DNA of 55,489 nt from Prevotellaceae bacterium (GCA_031289415.1 JAITPN010000076.1:1-55489), one strand, 5' to 3'. Shown: positions 34,913 through 44,728, numbered from the stretch's first letter. The notes: generated by a model from the sequence alone, not told the origin. Translations and numbers: made by a program.

Positions 34913-37900
34913 ATGGCACAGAAAAAAGCAAAGCAGAAAAACAATTTCAATAAGATTACCATTAGCTTGGCGTCGCCTGAAGAAATTCTGGAACACTCAA
35001 GCGGAGAGGTATTGAAGCCCGAAACCATCAATTATCGCACGTACAAACCCGAACGCGACGGTTTGTTTTGCGAACGTATTTTTGGTCCGATAAAAGACTA
35101 TGAATGTCATTGCGGTAAGTACAAACGTATCCGTTATCGCGGTATCGTATGCGACCGGTGCGGTGTGGAAGTAACCGAAAAGAAAGTACGCCGCGAACGC
35201 ATGGGGCATATTTCATTGATAGTGCCGGTGGCGCATATTTGGTATTTCCGTTCTACGCCCAACAAAATAGCTTACCTGTTGGGTATCCCATCCAAAAAAC
35301 TTGAATCCATTATTTATTATGAGCGGTATGTAGTGGTACAACCCGGTATAAAAGCATCGGAAGGTGTGAAGGAATATGATTTTCTTTCGGAAGAAGAATA
35401 CATGAAAATCATAGAAGAGTTGCCGAAAGACAATCAATCGCTTAGCGACGAACATCCTGATAAATTCATTGCAGGCATGGGCGCTGAAATTATTTACGCT
35501 TTGTTGACGCGCCTTAACCTTGATAATTTGTCGTATGATTTACGCCATAAAGCCGACACGGAAACATCGCAACAACGTCGCGCTGACGCGCTGAAACGCT
35601 TGAATGTGGTAGAAGCATTCCGTGAATCGAAAAACATCAATAAGCCGGAATGGATGATTATGAAAGTTGTTCCGGTAATTCCGCCCGACTTGCGACCCTT
35701 AGTGCCGTTGGACGGAGGACGCTTTGCTACATCCGATTTGAACGACCTGTATCGCCGTGTGATTATCCGCAACAACCGTCTGAAACGTTTGCTCGAGATC
35801 AAAGCGCCCGAAGTGATTTTGCGAAATGAAAAACGTATGTTGCAGGAAGCGGTAGATTCGTTGTTTGACAATTCACGCAAATCAAATGCCGTGAAAACTG
35901 AAGCCAACCGTGCTTTGAAATCACTTTCCGACAGTCTGAAAGGTAAACAAGGGCGTTTCCGCCAAAACCTTTTGGGTAAACGTGTGGACTATTCTGCCCG
36001 TTCCGTGATTGTGGTAGGTCCTGAACTTAAAATGCACGAATGTGGTTTGCCGAAAGATATGGCGGCGGAACTTTATAAGCCTTTCGTAATCCGCAAACTT
36101 ATTGAACGAGGAATTGTGAAAACCGTAAAATCGGCAAAGAAAATAGTGGACAGAAAAGACCCTGTAATTTTCGATATTTTGGAAAATGTGATGCGAGGAC
36201 ACCCTGTGCTGCTCAACCGTGCTCCGACCTTGCACCGCTTGGGTATTCAAGCATTCCAGCCGAAATTGATTGAAGGAAAAGCTATACAGTTGCATCCGCT
36301 GTCATGTACGGCATTCAACGCCGACTTTGACGGTGACCAAATGGCGGTACACTTGCCTTTGGGCAATGCTGCTATTATTGAAGCGCAACTCTTGATGTTA
36401 GGCTCGCACAATATTCTGAATCCCGCAAACGGCGCGCCGATTACCGTACCTTCACAGGACATGGTGTTGGGGCTTTACTATATCACCAAGCCGCGCAAAG
36501 GCGCTAAAGGCGAAGGACGTGTGTTCTATGGCACGGAAGAAACCGTTATTGCTTACAATGAAAAAGCGGTTGACCTGCATGCTATAGTGAAAGTGCGCCA
36601 TCTATTGACGCAACCCGACGGCACGGAAGTTTCCGAATTGATAGAAACAACCGTAGGACGTATCATTTTTAACCAATATGTACCCAAAGAAGCAGGATAC
36701 ATCAACGAAGTACTGACAAAAAAATCGTTGCGCGATATTATCGGCAAAGTGCTCAAATCGGGCGGCGTTGCCGTTACTGCCAAGTTCCTTGACGATATTA
36801 AAGACCTCGGTTACCAAATGGCATTCCGTGGCGGCTTGTCGTTTAACCTCGACGATGTGATTATCCCTGCCGAAAAAGAAAGTCTTGTAGAAAACGGTTA
36901 TCACGAAGTGGAAGAAGTGATGAACAACTATAACATGGGTTTCATCACCAACAACGAACGCTATAACCAGATTATTGATATTTGGACACACACCAATGCC
37001 AAACTTACGCAAACCGTGTTGAAGCAACTGTCGTCAGACAAACAAGGCTTCAATTCGGTGTATATGATGCTCGACTCCGGCGCGCGCGGTTCGAAAGAAC
37101 AGATTCGCCAGTTATCCGGTATGCGTGGTTTGATGGCAAAACCTCAAAAATCGGGCGCGGCTACTGCCGAAATTATTGAAAACCCGATTCTCGCAAACTT
37201 CAAAGAAGGGCTGTCGGTGTTGGAATACTTTATTTCTACGCACGGTGCACGCAAAGGGCTAGCCGATACGGCGCTGAAAACAGCCGACGCCGGTTACCTC
37301 ACTCGCCGTTTGGTGGACGTGTCGCAAGACGTAATCATCAACGAAGAAGATTGCGGAACATTGCGCGGATTGATAGCTTCGGCAATCAAAAACAAGGATG
37401 AAGTAGTCGAATCGCTTTACGAACGTATTCTCGGACGTACCAGCGTACACGATGTATATCATCCATTAACCGGTGAACTTATTGTAGCCGCCGGTGATGA
37501 ATTTACCGAAGAAATAGCGAAAATCATTGAAGAATCGCCTATTGAACAGGTGGAAATCCGGTCGGTGCTTACGTGCGAGTCGAAAAAAGGCGTATGTGCC
37601 AAATGTTACGGACGAAACCTTGCCACAGGTCGCATGGTGCAGCAGGGCGAAGCGGTGGGCGTTATTGCAGCGCAGTCTATCGGCGAACCGGGGACGCAGT
37701 TGACATTGCGTACATTCCACGTCGGCGGTACGGCGTCCAGCATCGCTGCCGACAATAAAGTAGTTGCTCGTTACGACGGACGCCTTGAAATTGACGAATT
37801 GCGCGTAGTACGCACTACGAGCAAAGACGGCAAAGAATCCGACATTGTAATTGGTCGTTTGGCTGAAATGCGTATTGTAGATAAAAATACAGGTATTGTA

Positions 37901-39178
37901 TTGTATCAGCACAACGTGCCTTACGGCTCGCAGCTTTATTTAGCGAACGGCGTTGATGTGAAAAAAGGCGACTTGATTTGCGAATGGGATCCGTATAACG
38001 CCGTAATTATTTCGGAATTTGCGGGTGTAATCGCATTCGATAGCGTAGTGGAAGGCGTTACGTTCCGTGAAGAAGCCGACGAACAAACCGGTTATCGCGA
38101 AAAAGTGATTATCGAATCGCGCGACAAATCACGCAACCCCGCCGTGCGAATCCTTGACACGAAAGAGAACGAAATTAAGCAATACAACTTGCCTGTGGGC
38201 GCTCATATTGTAGTGAACGAGGGCGAAAAAGTAATAGCAGGACAAATTCTGGTAAAAATCCCGCGTGCCGTAGGCAAATCAGGCGATATTACAGGCGGTC
38301 TGCCTCGCGTTACCGAATTATTTGAAGCCCGCAATCCCTCGAATCCGGCGGTGGTATCGGAAATTGACGGTGAAGTGATTATGGGTAAAATCAAACGCGG
38401 TAATCGTGAAATTTCCGTACGCTCAAAACTTGGCGACGAAAAGAAATACCTTGTACCGTTGTCGAAACAAATATTGGTACAGGAAACCGACTATGTCCGC
38501 GCAGGTACGCCACTTTCCGACGGCGCTATCACCCCGCTTGATATTTTGGATATTCAAGGACCTATCAAAGTGCAGGAATACATTGTGAACGAAGTACAGG
38601 AAGTATATCGTATGCAAGGGGTGAAAATTAACGACAAACACTTTGAAGTGATTGTGCGCCAAATGATGCGTAAAGTTGAAATCGTTGACCCGGGCGATAC
38701 CCGCTTCCTCTCCGAACAATTGGTGGATAAATGGGATTTTATGCACGAAAACGACTTCATCTACGATAAAAAAGTAGTAGTAAATCCGGGCGATTCGCAA
38801 ACTATGAAAGCCGGACAAATTGTAACTGCCCGAAAACTGCGTGATGAAAACTCTCAATTGAAACGTAAAGACCTGAAAACGATAGATTCCCGCGATGCTA
38901 CGCCTGCCACATCAAGCCAGATGCTGCAAGGTATCACCCGCGCTGCTTTGCGTACCAACAGCTTCATGTCGGCTGCTTCGTTTCAGGAAACCACAAAAGT
39001 GTTGAGCGAAGCTGCAATCCATGGCAAAGTTGACCACCTTGAAGGGTTGAAAGAAAACGTGATTTGCGGACACTTGATTCCGGCAGGTACAGGTATGCGT
39101 TACCTCGACAAGCTGGTTGTTGCTTCGATGGCAGACTACCAGCGTATGTCGGACAGCAAGAAGAAAGAAAGACAATAG
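34913..39178 (+). CDS. rpoC: DNA-directed RNA polymerase subunit beta'
   Basis: RpoC carries the catalytic centre. In the 1421-residue protein the N-terminal zinc site has [13 protein letters not shown] followed by [10 protein letters not shown], the catalytic [15 protein letters not shown] chelates Mg2+, and the second zinc site includes [19 protein letters not shown]. The trigger-loop and bridge-helix regions are present ([43 protein letters not shown]). It is the last gene of the operon and is followed by a strong terminator. Confidence 0.99.
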   Translation: MAQKKAKQKNNFNKITISLASPEEILEHSSGEVLKPETINYRTYKPERDGLFCERIFGPIKDYECHCGKYKRIRYRGIVCDRCGVEVTEKKVRRERMGHISLIVPVAHIWYFRSTPNKIAYLLGIPSKKLESIIYYERYVVVQPGIKASEGVKEYDFLSEEEYMKIIEELPKDNQSLSDEHPDKFIAGMGAEIIYALLTRLNLDNLSYDLRHKADTETSQQRRADALKRLNVVEAFRESKNINKPEWMIMKVVPVIPPDLRPLVPLDGGRFATSDLNDLYRRVIIRNNRLKRLLEIKAPEVILRNEKRMLQEAVDSLFDNSRKSNAVKTEANRALKSLSDSLKGKQGRFRQNLLGKRVDYSARSVIVVGPELKMHECGLPKDMAAELYKPFVIRKLIERGIVKTVKSAKKIVDRKDPVIFDILENVMRGHPVLLNRAPTLHRLGIQAFQPKLIEGKAIQLHPLSCTAFNADFDGDQMAVHLPLGNAAIIEAQLLMLGSHNILNPANGAPITVPSQDMVLGLYYITKPRKGAKGEGRVFYGTEETVIAYNEKAVDLHAIVKVRHLLTQPDGTEVSELIETTVGRIIFNQYVPKEAGYINEVLTKKSLRDIIGKVLKSGGVAVTAKFLDDIKDLGYQMAFRGGLSFNLDDVIIPAEKESLVENGYHEVEEVMNNYNMGFITNNERYNQIIDIWTHTNAKLTQTVLKQLSSDKQGFNSVYMMLDSGARGSKEQIRQLSGMRGLMAKPQKSGAATAEIIENPILANFKEGLSVLEYFISTHGARKGLADTALKTADAGYLTRRLVDVSQDVIINEEDCGTLRGLIASAIKNKDEVVESLYERILGRTSVHDVYHPLTGELIVAAGDEFTEEIAKIIEESPIEQVEIRSVLTCESKKGVCAKCYGRNLATGRMVQQGEAVGVIAAQSIGEPGTQLTLRTFHVGGTASSIAADNKVVARYDGRLEIDELRVVRTTSKDGKESDIVIGRLAEMRIVDKNTGIVLYQHNVPYGSQLYLANGVDVKKGDLICEWDPYNAVIISEFAGVIAFDSVVEGVTFREEADEQTGYREKVIIESRDKSRNPAVRILDTKENEIKQYNLPVGAHIVVNEGEKVIAGQILVKIPRAVGKSGDITGGLPRVTELFEARNPSNPAVVSEIDGEVIMGKIKRGNREISVRSKLGDEKKYLVPLSKQILVQETDYVRAGTPLSDGAITPLDILDIQGPIKVQEYIVNEVQEVYRMQGVKINDKHFEVIVRQMMRKVEIVDPGDTRFLSEQLVDKWDFMHENDFIYDKKVVVNPGDSQTMKAGQIVTARKLRDENSQLKRKDLKTIDSRDATPATSSQMLQGITRAALRTNSFMSAASFQETTKVLSEAAIHGKVDHLEGLKENVICGHLIPAGTGMRYLDKLVVASMADYQRMSDSKKKERQ

Positions 39179-39200
39179 CGATTATTGACAGGATACATAA

Positions 39201-39236
39201 ACAAGAGGCGTAGCTAAAAGCTACGCCTCTTGTTTG
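39201..39236 (+). terminator. Intrinsic terminator after rpoC
   Basis: A perfect 15-bp stem (39201-39215 with 39219-39233) with an AAA loop, followed by T-rich TTGTATTAT. It is near-symmetric and 22 bp after the rpoC stop codon. Confidence 0.85.
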
Positions 39237-39406
39237 TATTATCAATACTAACTCGTGGACACCTCTTTGCCCGCCAAACCTACGGATAAGAGAGCGGATG
39301 ATTGTAAGAGGCAAAGCATGTTTTGCCTGTAGTCGGTTCTATTAATATTTTGATGCGGCTGTCCTGAATTTATAAGAAAATGATGATTTGTTCCAATTAT
39401 TTTTCA

Positions 39407-39414
39407 TACCTTTG
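39407..39414 (+). promoter_or_regulatory. -7 box for the PIN toxin-antitoxin pair
   Basis: TACCTTTG, 25 bp upstream of the antitoxin start. A TTTG at 39387-39390 is 16 bp upstream, closer than usual. The stretch 39237-39386 shows nothing else that I recognise. Confidence 0.55.
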
Positions 39415-39439
39415 CTTTATAGATAAAAAATAAAGAATA

Positions 39440-39646
39440 ATGATACGTACTATTTTTATACCGAACAATGACAATATTGTATTTCCTATTCCCAAAGATT
39501 ATGTAGGTAAAGAATTGGAAATAATTGTTTTTCCGACAGAAGAAGTTTCTTCAAAACCTTCTTCTTCAAAAGAAGTAACTTTTAATGCCATTTCGATAGA
39601 TACGCGCAAATATAAATTTGACAGAGAAGAAGCGAATGCAAGGTAA
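39440..39646 (+). CDS. Putative antitoxin of a PIN-domain toxin
   Basis: The 68-residue protein has an N-terminal beta-rich stretch (IRTIFIPNNDNIVFPIPKDYVGKELEIIVFP) resembling a small swapped-hairpin DNA-binding fold. A Ser-rich linker and a charged C-terminal tail follow, ending RKYKFDREEANAR, which could wrap the toxin. I do not assign a named family. The role rests on the PIN gene that overlaps its last 11 bases. Confidence 0.6.
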   Translation: MIRTIFIPNNDNIVFPIPKDYVGKELEIIVFPTEEVSSKPSSSKEVTFNAISIDTRKYKFDREEANAR

Positions 39647-40067
39647 TAATAATAAGGTTTTTCTTGACAGCAATTTGATAATGTATGCTTATTCAAATTC
39701 AGAAAAAGCAAAACAACAAGTTGCTAGAAAAATCATTAAAGAAAATTATACCATAATCAGTACTCAGGTTTTACAGGAAATAAGCAATACCTTGAGCCGA
39801 AAATATAGATTGGACTATGCCGCCATTAAAGATACATTGAAAGAATGTGGTTACGACAATAATGAGGTATATACCAATAAACCACAAACAGTTTTCAATG
39901 CTTGCGATATTGCAAGACGTTACCAATTTTCATTTTATGATAGTTTGATAATTGCCGCAGCGCTTGAAAGTGGCTGCAAAATATTATACTCTGAAGACTT
40001 ACAGCACAATCAAATAATAGAAGACGTTTTAACTATAATTAATCCTTTTATCAATGTGTTGTCCTGA
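39636..40067 (+). CDS. PIN-domain ribonuclease, probable VapC-like toxin
   Basis: The 143-residue protein has the PIN-fold acidic residues in order: Asp in KVFLDSNLIMYA, Glu in TQVLQEISNTLSRK, Asp in FSFYDSLIIAAALESG and Asp in CKILYSEDLQHNQ. PIN toxins are Mg2+-dependent RNases, often cleaving tRNA or rRNA. I start at the ATG at 39636, which overlaps the antitoxin by 11 bases, a typical coupled arrangement. A longer frame from 39618 would need a TTG start. It is a likely mobile accessory pair inserted between rpoC and recF. Confidence 0.78.
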   Translation: MQGNNNKVFLDSNLIMYAYSNSEKAKQQVARKIIKENYTIISTQVLQEISNTLSRKYRLDYAAIKDTLKECGYDNNEVYTNKPQTVFNACDIARRYQFSFYDSLIIAAALESGCKILYSEDLQHNQIIEDVLTIINPFINVLS

Positions 40068-40086
40068 CGAACACGTTGTTGCCCAT

Positions 40087-41178
40087 TCACCCAAACTTCC
40101 CCCCCTCCGCCGTAAATAAAACATAATCTTGAGTAAATGATTGTACAATACGCTCGAGGCGCACCTTATTGCTGTCCGTAAAAAAAATCTGCCCAAACGA
40201 ATCGTTCGACACCAGCGCTATCAACTCATGCACGCGCTCCGCGTCGAGCTTATCGAACACATCGTCGAACAGCAGCATGGGGCGCACGCCCTTATGCTGA
40301 TGCAGCAGCGCAAACTGCGCCAACTTCAACGCCAACAGATACGTCTTTTGCTGCCCCTGCGAGCCGGTGCGCCGCAGCGCATACCCGTCGAGGCGCATCG
40401 TCAAGTCGTCGCGGTGGATGCCGGCGGTCGTATGCTGCAGCGCTTTGTCGCGTTCCAGACACTGCTGCAGCAGCGCCGTCAGCGGCGCCTCGTCGAGGTC
40501 GGAGCGGTAGGCGAGCGACACCGCCTCCCTCTGCTTCGACAGCGCATCGTACGTCCTTTGGAAATGCGGTTGAATCTCGGCAACCAGCTGTTTGCGCCGC
40601 TCGTAAATCCACTGTCCGCATTGCCCCAGCTGCTCGTCGAACGAGAGCAGCACGTCCGACAGCGCGGCGTTCGGCGGCATCCGCAGCAGCTTATTGCGCT
40701 GTTGCAGGATATGATTATAGCGCAGCAACGTATTGAGATACTCCCTGTCGAGCTGCGCCAGCAACCCGTTCATATACCTGCGCCGTTCCTCGCTGCCGTC
40801 ATTAATCAACGCATGATCCGTAGGCGAAATCATCACCAGCGGAAAAAGCCCGACGTGCTCCGTTATCCGGCTGTACGGCTTACCGTTGCGTTTCACCACC
40901 TTGCCCTCCTCGCGCTGCACGCCGCACGACACCTGCTGCTCGCCGTCGCCGCCGCCGAACACCCCTTGCAGCAAGAAAAACGCCTGCCCGTGCCGGATAT
41001 TGGGCAAATCGCTCCCCCCGAAATAACTCTTCGTCATCGCAAGATAATAAATCGCATCGAGCAAATTCGTCTTCCCCTCCCCGTTATTCCCCACAATGCA
41101 ATTAATATGAGGCGAAAACCCCAACGCCGCTGCCTCAATATTCTTAAACTCCGTAATTGAAATCTGTTTTATATACAT
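40087..41178 (-). CDS. recF: DNA replication/repair protein RecF
   Basis: RecF is an SMC-like ATPase that helps load RecA at gaps. The 363-residue protein has the Walker A motif IVGNNGEGKTNLLDAIYYL near residue 30, the signature-like LTMRLDGYALRRTGSQGQQKTYLLALKLAQ and a Walker B in MLLFDDVFDKLD. No dnaN or dnaA lies nearby, so this is not the origin region. A -7 box (41183-41190) ends 5 bp before the ATG, which would give a leaderless message. Confidence 0.95.
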   Translation of the reverse strand: MYIKQISITEFKNIEAAALGFSPHINCIVGNNGEGKTNLLDAIYYLAMTKSYFGGSDLPNIRHGQAFFLLQGVFGGGDGEQQVSCGVQREEGKVVKRNGKPYSRITEHVGLFPLVMISPTDHALINDGSEERRRYMNGLLAQLDREYLNTLLRYNHILQQRNKLLRMPPNAALSDVLLSFDEQLGQCGQWIYERRKQLVAEIQPHFQRTYDALSKQREAVSLAYRSDLDEAPLTALLQQCLERDKALQHTTAGIHRDDLTMRLDGYALRRTGSQGQQKTYLLALKLAQFALLHQHKGVRPMLLFDDVFDKLDAERVHELIALVSNDSFGQIFFTDSNKVRLERIVQSFTQDYVLFTAEGGKFG

Positions 41179-41182
41179 ACTA

Positions 41183-41190
41183 CAAACTTA
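41183..41190 (-). promoter_or_regulatory. Possible -7 box for recF
   Basis: TAAGTTTG on the minus strand. It ends only 4 bp before the start codon, so the message would be leaderless if it is used. No alternative in-frame start exists in the first 45 codons. Confidence 0.4.
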
Positions 41191-41212
41191 CATATAATTT
41201 TTGAAAAACACA

Positions 41213-41310
41213 AGTGAAGCGTGAAATGTAAAGAGTGAAGCGTGAAGCGTGAGGAGTGAAGCGACCTTCGGGCGGAAAAACACTTCACGCCTTACGCTTC
41301 ACCCTTCACC
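41213..41310. repeat. Heptamer-microsatellite inverted repeat, copy 2
   Basis: The left arm (41213-41261) has seven 7-bp units of the type GTGAAGC/GTGAAAT/GTAAAGA/GTGAGGA. The right arm (41281-41310) has TTCACGC/TTACGCT/TTCACCC-type units. The 20-bp centre contains CCTTCGG and GGAAAAA, the reverse complement of the centre of the copy at 5295-5406. The two copies are therefore the same element in opposite orientation. Confidence 0.7.
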
Positions 41311-41313
41311 ATA

Positions 41314-41600
41314 GAGGGTGTCCCCGCTGCGCCGGAGGGTATCCCCGCTGAGTGGGAGGGTATCCCCTCTGCGCCGGAGGGTATCCCCTCTGAGGCGGAG
41401 GGTATCCCCGCTGAGGCGGAGGGTGTCCCCGCTGAGGCGGAGGGTGTCCCCGCTGAGTGGGAGGGTATCCCCTCTGAGGCGGAGGGTATCCCCTCTGAGG
41501 CGGAGGGTGTCCCCTCTGAGGCGGAGGGTATCCCCTCTGCGCCGGAGGGTATCCCCTCTGAGGCGGAAGGAGTCCCCGCTGAGGCGGAGGAGAGAACGCC
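41314..41600. repeat. 21-bp tandem repeat array C, about 13 units
   Basis: GAGGGT recurs from 41314 and 41335 onward at 21-bp steps. The unit has two halves, GAGGGTATCCCC and TCTGAGGCG, with alternative half-units CGCTGCGCCG and CGCTGAGTGG. GAGGG-TATC-CCCTC and CCGC-TGAG-GCGG form small hairpins in each unit. The plus strand is open as repeated RRVSPLR heptads, but there is no gene context for it. The array lies directly upstream of the PycB-like gene. Confidence 0.9.
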
Positions 41601-41671
41601 TTCCCTCCGCTAAAATTTGCTAAAATCGAAAAAAGATACTAACTTTACAGATATAAATAAATATTGATGTT

Positions 41672-43453
41672 ATGGCTAAAGAAATTAAACTTAGTTTACT
41701 GTATCGCGACATGTGGCAATCGTCGGGCAAATACCAACCGCGCGTCGACCAGCTGCGGCAAATTGCGCCCGTGATTGTAGATATGGGCTGCTTTGCCCGT
41801 GTGGAAACCAATGGCGGCGCATTTGAACAAGTGAATTTATTGTACGGCGAAAATCCAAACGCCGCCGTCAGGGCTTTTACGAAACCCTTTAACGACGCCG
41901 GCATACAGACGCACATGCTCGACCGCGGATTGAACGGACTGCGCATGAACCCCGTGCCTGCCGACGTGCGGCGCATGATGTACAAAGTGAAGCGCGCCCA
42001 AGGCGTTGACATCACCCGCATCTTCTGCGGACTGAACGATGCGCGCAACATCGTTGCCTCCATACGCTACGCGAAAGAAGGCGGCATGATTCCGCAAGCC
42101 GCCCTCTGTATCACACATTCCGCCATTCACACCGTCGCATACTACGTCGATTTGGCGGCGCAGCTCATCCGTGAAGGCGCGCAGGAAATTTGCCTCAAAG
42201 ACATGGCAGGCGTCGGTCGCCCCTACAGCCTTGGGCAAATCGTCAAAGGCATCAAAGCACAATTCCCGCACATCCCCATACAATATCATGGACACAGCGG
42301 ACCCGGATTCTCCGTAGCCTCGATGCTCGAAGTTGCCCGCCACGGCGCGGACTATATCGACGTAGCGATGGAGCCGCTCTCGTGGGGCATGGTGCATCCC
42401 GACGTCATCACCATCCAAGCGATGTTGAAAGACGCAGGATTCAGCGTCCCCGACATCAACATGAACGCCTACATGGAAGCCCGCCGCCTGACCCAAAGCT
42501 TTATCGATGACTTTTTAGGATATTTTATCGATAAAGGCAATAAAGTGATGACTTCGCTCTTGGTCGGCTGTGGTCTCCCCGGCGGCATGATGGGGTCGAT
42601 GATGGCTGACTTGAACGGTATGCACAACGCCATAAACCTTGCGCTCCGCCAGCGCCACAAAAAAGAAGTCGCGTTCAACGACCTCGTCCTCCAACTTTTC
42701 AACGAAGTAGAATTTATATGGTCGAAGCTCGGCTACCCGCCCCTCGTAACCCCGTTCAGCCAATACGTGAAAAACATCGCGTTGATGAACATCCTATCGC
42801 TTGCCAAAGACGAACCGCGCTTTTCGATGATTGACAAAGACAGTTGGAATATGATTCTTGGGAAAATGGGACGGCTGCCCGGCGCGTTAGCCCCCGAAAT
42901 CGTAGCGCTGGCAGAGAAAAACGGACTGGAATTTTACGACGGCAACCCGCAGGACGCTTTCCCCGACGACTTGGACCGCTTCCGCGCCAACATGAAAGAA
43001 AAAGGATGGGACGCCGGGCAAGACGACGAAGAACTGTTTGAATACGCCATGCACGAACGCCAATACCTCGACTACAAGTCGGGCATTGCCAAAGACCGTT
43101 TCGAGAAAGAACTGGCGGCGGCGAAGGAAAAAGCGAACGCCCCGATAGTCATCTCGCGCCCCGTAGTTGAAATGCCGAAAATCGACGTTGCAAAAGTGCT
43201 GGCGATTTACCCCCATGCGCAGCCTGTACATTCGCCCGCGCGGGGGCAGGTGCTCTGGTCGTACGAAGTCTATGGACGCTCGGTTGCGCCCGACGAAGGC
43301 AGCGAGGTCAAGGAAAACGACACCCTCTGCTACGTACAGGCATACTACGGCGTAGAGCCGGTGAAGACGAATTTCTCAGGTAAACTTGTCGCATTATTTG
43401 CCAAACAGGGAGCCGTCGTCGAAAAAGGCGAAATCGTTGCTTTCGTCGGATAG
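41672..43453 (+). CDS. Pyruvate carboxylase subunit B/oxaloacetate decarboxylase alpha-like protein without a biotin lysine
   Basis: The 593-residue protein has a DRE-TIM carboxyltransferase domain (about 1-460). YRDMWQSSGKYQPR marks the active-site Asp, EICLKDMAGVGRP carries the Lys expected to be carboxylated, and QYHGHSGPG gives the metal-binding His pair. A C-terminal biotinyl-like domain follows (about 525-593). Where biotin domains have EAMKM, this protein has QAYYG, so the biotinylated Lys is a Tyr and the swinging arm cannot be loaded at the usual place. No biotin carboxylase, BCCP or membrane decarboxylase subunit is adjacent. It may need a separate biotin carrier or have another role. 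A near-consensus TAACTTTA lies about 35 bp upstream. Confidence 0.8.
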   Translation: MAKEIKLSLLYRDMWQSSGKYQPRVDQLRQIAPVIVDMGCFARVETNGGAFEQVNLLYGENPNAAVRAFTKPFNDAGIQTHMLDRGLNGLRMNPVPADVRRMMYKVKRAQGVDITRIFCGLNDARNIVASIRYAKEGGMIPQAALCITHSAIHTVAYYVDLAAQLIREGAQEICLKDMAGVGRPYSLGQIVKGIKAQFPHIPIQYHGHSGPGFSVASMLEVARHGADYIDVAMEPLSWGMVHPDVITIQAMLKDAGFSVPDINMNAYMEARRLTQSFIDDFLGYFIDKGNKVMTSLLVGCGLPGGMMGSMMADLNGMHNAINLALRQRHKKEVAFNDLVLQLFNEVEFIWSKLGYPPLVTPFSQYVKNIALMNILSLAKDEPRFSMIDKDSWNMILGKMGRLPGALAPEIVALAEKNGLEFYDGNPQDAFPDDLDRFRANMKEKGWDAGQDDEELFEYAMHERQYLDYKSGIAKDRFEKELAAAKEKANAPIVISRPVVEMPKIDVAKVLAIYPHAQPVHSPARGQVLWSYEVYGRSVAPDEGSEVKENDTLCYVQAYYGVEPVKTNFSGKLVALFAKQGAVVEKGEIVAFVG

Positions 43454-43456
43454 CGC

Positions 43457-43909
43457 CTACTCCCGCTCCATATCGCGCCGGACGTCTTTCTCTTTGATGC
43501 TTTCGCGCTTGTCGTAGGCTTTCTTGCCGCGAGCCAGCGCCAGATTCAGCTTCGCGCGTCCGTTCTCGTCAACGTACAGGCGGGTGGCTACAATCGTCAG
43601 CCCCTTCTCCTTATGCCGGCGCAGCAGTTTCTCCAACTCCTTGCGGTGCAGCAGCAGCTTGCGGTCGCGGCGCGGGTCGTGGTTGCTGAAACCGCCCCAC
43701 CAATACTCGGCAATGTGCATATTTTTTACATATAATTCATTGCCCGCAAAGTAGCAATACGCATCAGCCAGCGACGCTTTCCCCGCACGGATAGACTTAA
43801 TCTCCGTGCCGTACAACACGATGCCTGCCGTATAAGCGTCCAGCAACTCATAGTCAAACGACGCGCGTTTGTTTTTAATGTTAATATTTGCCTTTGTCCG
43901 TTTTGCCAT
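43457..43909 (-). CDS. smpB: SsrA-binding protein SmpB
   Basis: SmpB binds tmRNA and is needed for rescue of stalled ribosomes. The 150-residue protein has [24 protein letters not shown], the [22 protein letters not shown] motif and the C-terminal basic tail [21 protein letters not shown], which enters the decoding centre. It ends 3 bp from the convergent PycB-like gene. No tmRNA gene is visible in the window. Confidence 0.97.
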   Translation of the reverse strand: MAKRTKANINIKNKRASFDYELLDAYTAGIVLYGTEIKSIRAGKASLADAYCYFAGNELYVKNMHIAEYWWGGFSNHDPRRDRKLLLHRKELEKLLRRHKEKGLTIVATRLYVDENGRAKLNLALARGKKAYDKRESIKEKDVRRDMERE

Positions 43910-43917
43910 AGCGACTG

Positions 43918-43925
43918 CAAAGATA
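43918..43925 (-). promoter_or_regulatory. -7 box for smpB
   Basis: TATCTTTG on the minus strand, 8 bp upstream of the smpB ATG. It is divergent from the miaA box at 43947. Confidence 0.55.
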
Positions 43926-43946
43926 TTAAATTTCTATATTTTTTCG

Positions 43947-43954
43947 TACATTTG
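43947..43954 (+). promoter_or_regulatory. -7 box for the second miaA
   Basis: TACATTTG, 12 bp upstream of the ATG at 43967. It overlaps a possible earlier ATG at 43952 and so excludes that start. Confidence 0.55.
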
Positions 43955-43966
43955 CTTCATTTTAGT

Positions 43967-44728
43967 ATGAACCCAAACATCGACATACTTACCATTCTCG
44001 GCGCTACCGCTGTGGGAAAAACCGCATTAGCAGCCCGCGTATGTACGCGCATCAACGGCGAAATAATCTCGGCAGACTCGCGGCAGGTGTACCGCGGCAT
44101 GGACGTGGGCACAGGCAAAGACCTCGCCGATTACGTAGTCAACGGCGTAGCCGTGCCCTATCATTTGATTGATATTGTAGACGCCGGTGCGCGCTACAAT
44201 CTCTTTCTATACCAGAAAGATTTTCAGGAAGCCTACGACGACGTGCGCCGGCGCGGCAAATTTCCTGTGCTGTGCGGCGGCTCCGGCATGTATATCGAAG
44301 CCGTAGTGCAAGGCTACCGCCTCGACCCTTGCGCCAAATCCACCGCCTTCGCGCCGCGCATGCGCAACCTCTACGTCGGGATTACGCTCCCGCGCGACCT
44401 GCGCCGCGAGCGCATCACCGCCCGCCTGCACCAACGCCTGCGCGAAGGCATGGAAGACGAAGTGCGGCGTCTGCTGCAAATGGGCGTAACGGTAGACGAC
44501 CTGCTACGCTACGGCTTGGAGTATAAATTCCTTGCGCTCTACATTACCGGCAAACTGACGTACGGCGAGATGACGGCGCAACTCAACACCGCCATCCACC
44601 AATTTGCCAAGCGGCAAATGACGTGGTTTCGCCGCATGGAACGCCGCGGCGCGCTAATCCATTGGATCGACGCCGCCCTGCCGATGGAAGAAAAGGAGGG
44701 AAAGGTTGTTGAGTTGTTGAACTGTTGA
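43967..44728 (+). CDS. miaA: tRNA dimethylallyltransferase, second (short) copy
   Basis: The 253-residue paralogue has the P-loop GATAVGKTAL, SADSRQVYRGMDVGTGKD, LCGGSGMYIEAV and QFAKRQMTWFRRM motifs. It is about 50 residues shorter than the copy at 10440. The region between the conserved central Arg motifs and the C terminus is reduced. Paired MiaA enzymes occur in Bacteroides; whether both modify the same tRNAs is not known to me. It is transcribed divergently from smpB. Confidence 0.9.
   Translation: MNPNIDILTILGATAVGKTALAARVCTRINGEIISADSRQVYRGMDVGTGKDLADYVVNGVAVPYHLIDIVDAGARYNLFLYQKDFQEAYDDVRRRGKFPVLCGGSGMYIEAVVQGYRLDPCAKSTAFAPRMRNLYVGITLPRDLRRERITARLHQRLREGMEDEVRRLLQMGVTVDDLLRYGLEYKFLALYITGKLTYGEMTAQLNTAIHQFAKRQMTWFRRMERRGALIHWIDAALPMEEKEGKVVELLNC

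Noticed and set aside
40141-41160. 339-residue plus-strand ORF
   Set aside because: Antisense to recF, with reversed-codon composition.
40087-41178. Replication origin near recF
   Set aside because: There is no dnaA, dnaN or DnaA-box cluster nearby; recF is often separated from the origin in Bacteroidota.
41318-41623. Arginine-rich RVSPLRR repeat protein
   Set aside because: Produced by the 21-bp repeat. There is no gene context and no start signal.
43952-43966. Upstream start of the second miaA at 43952
   Set aside because: It lies inside the TACATTTG promoter box.
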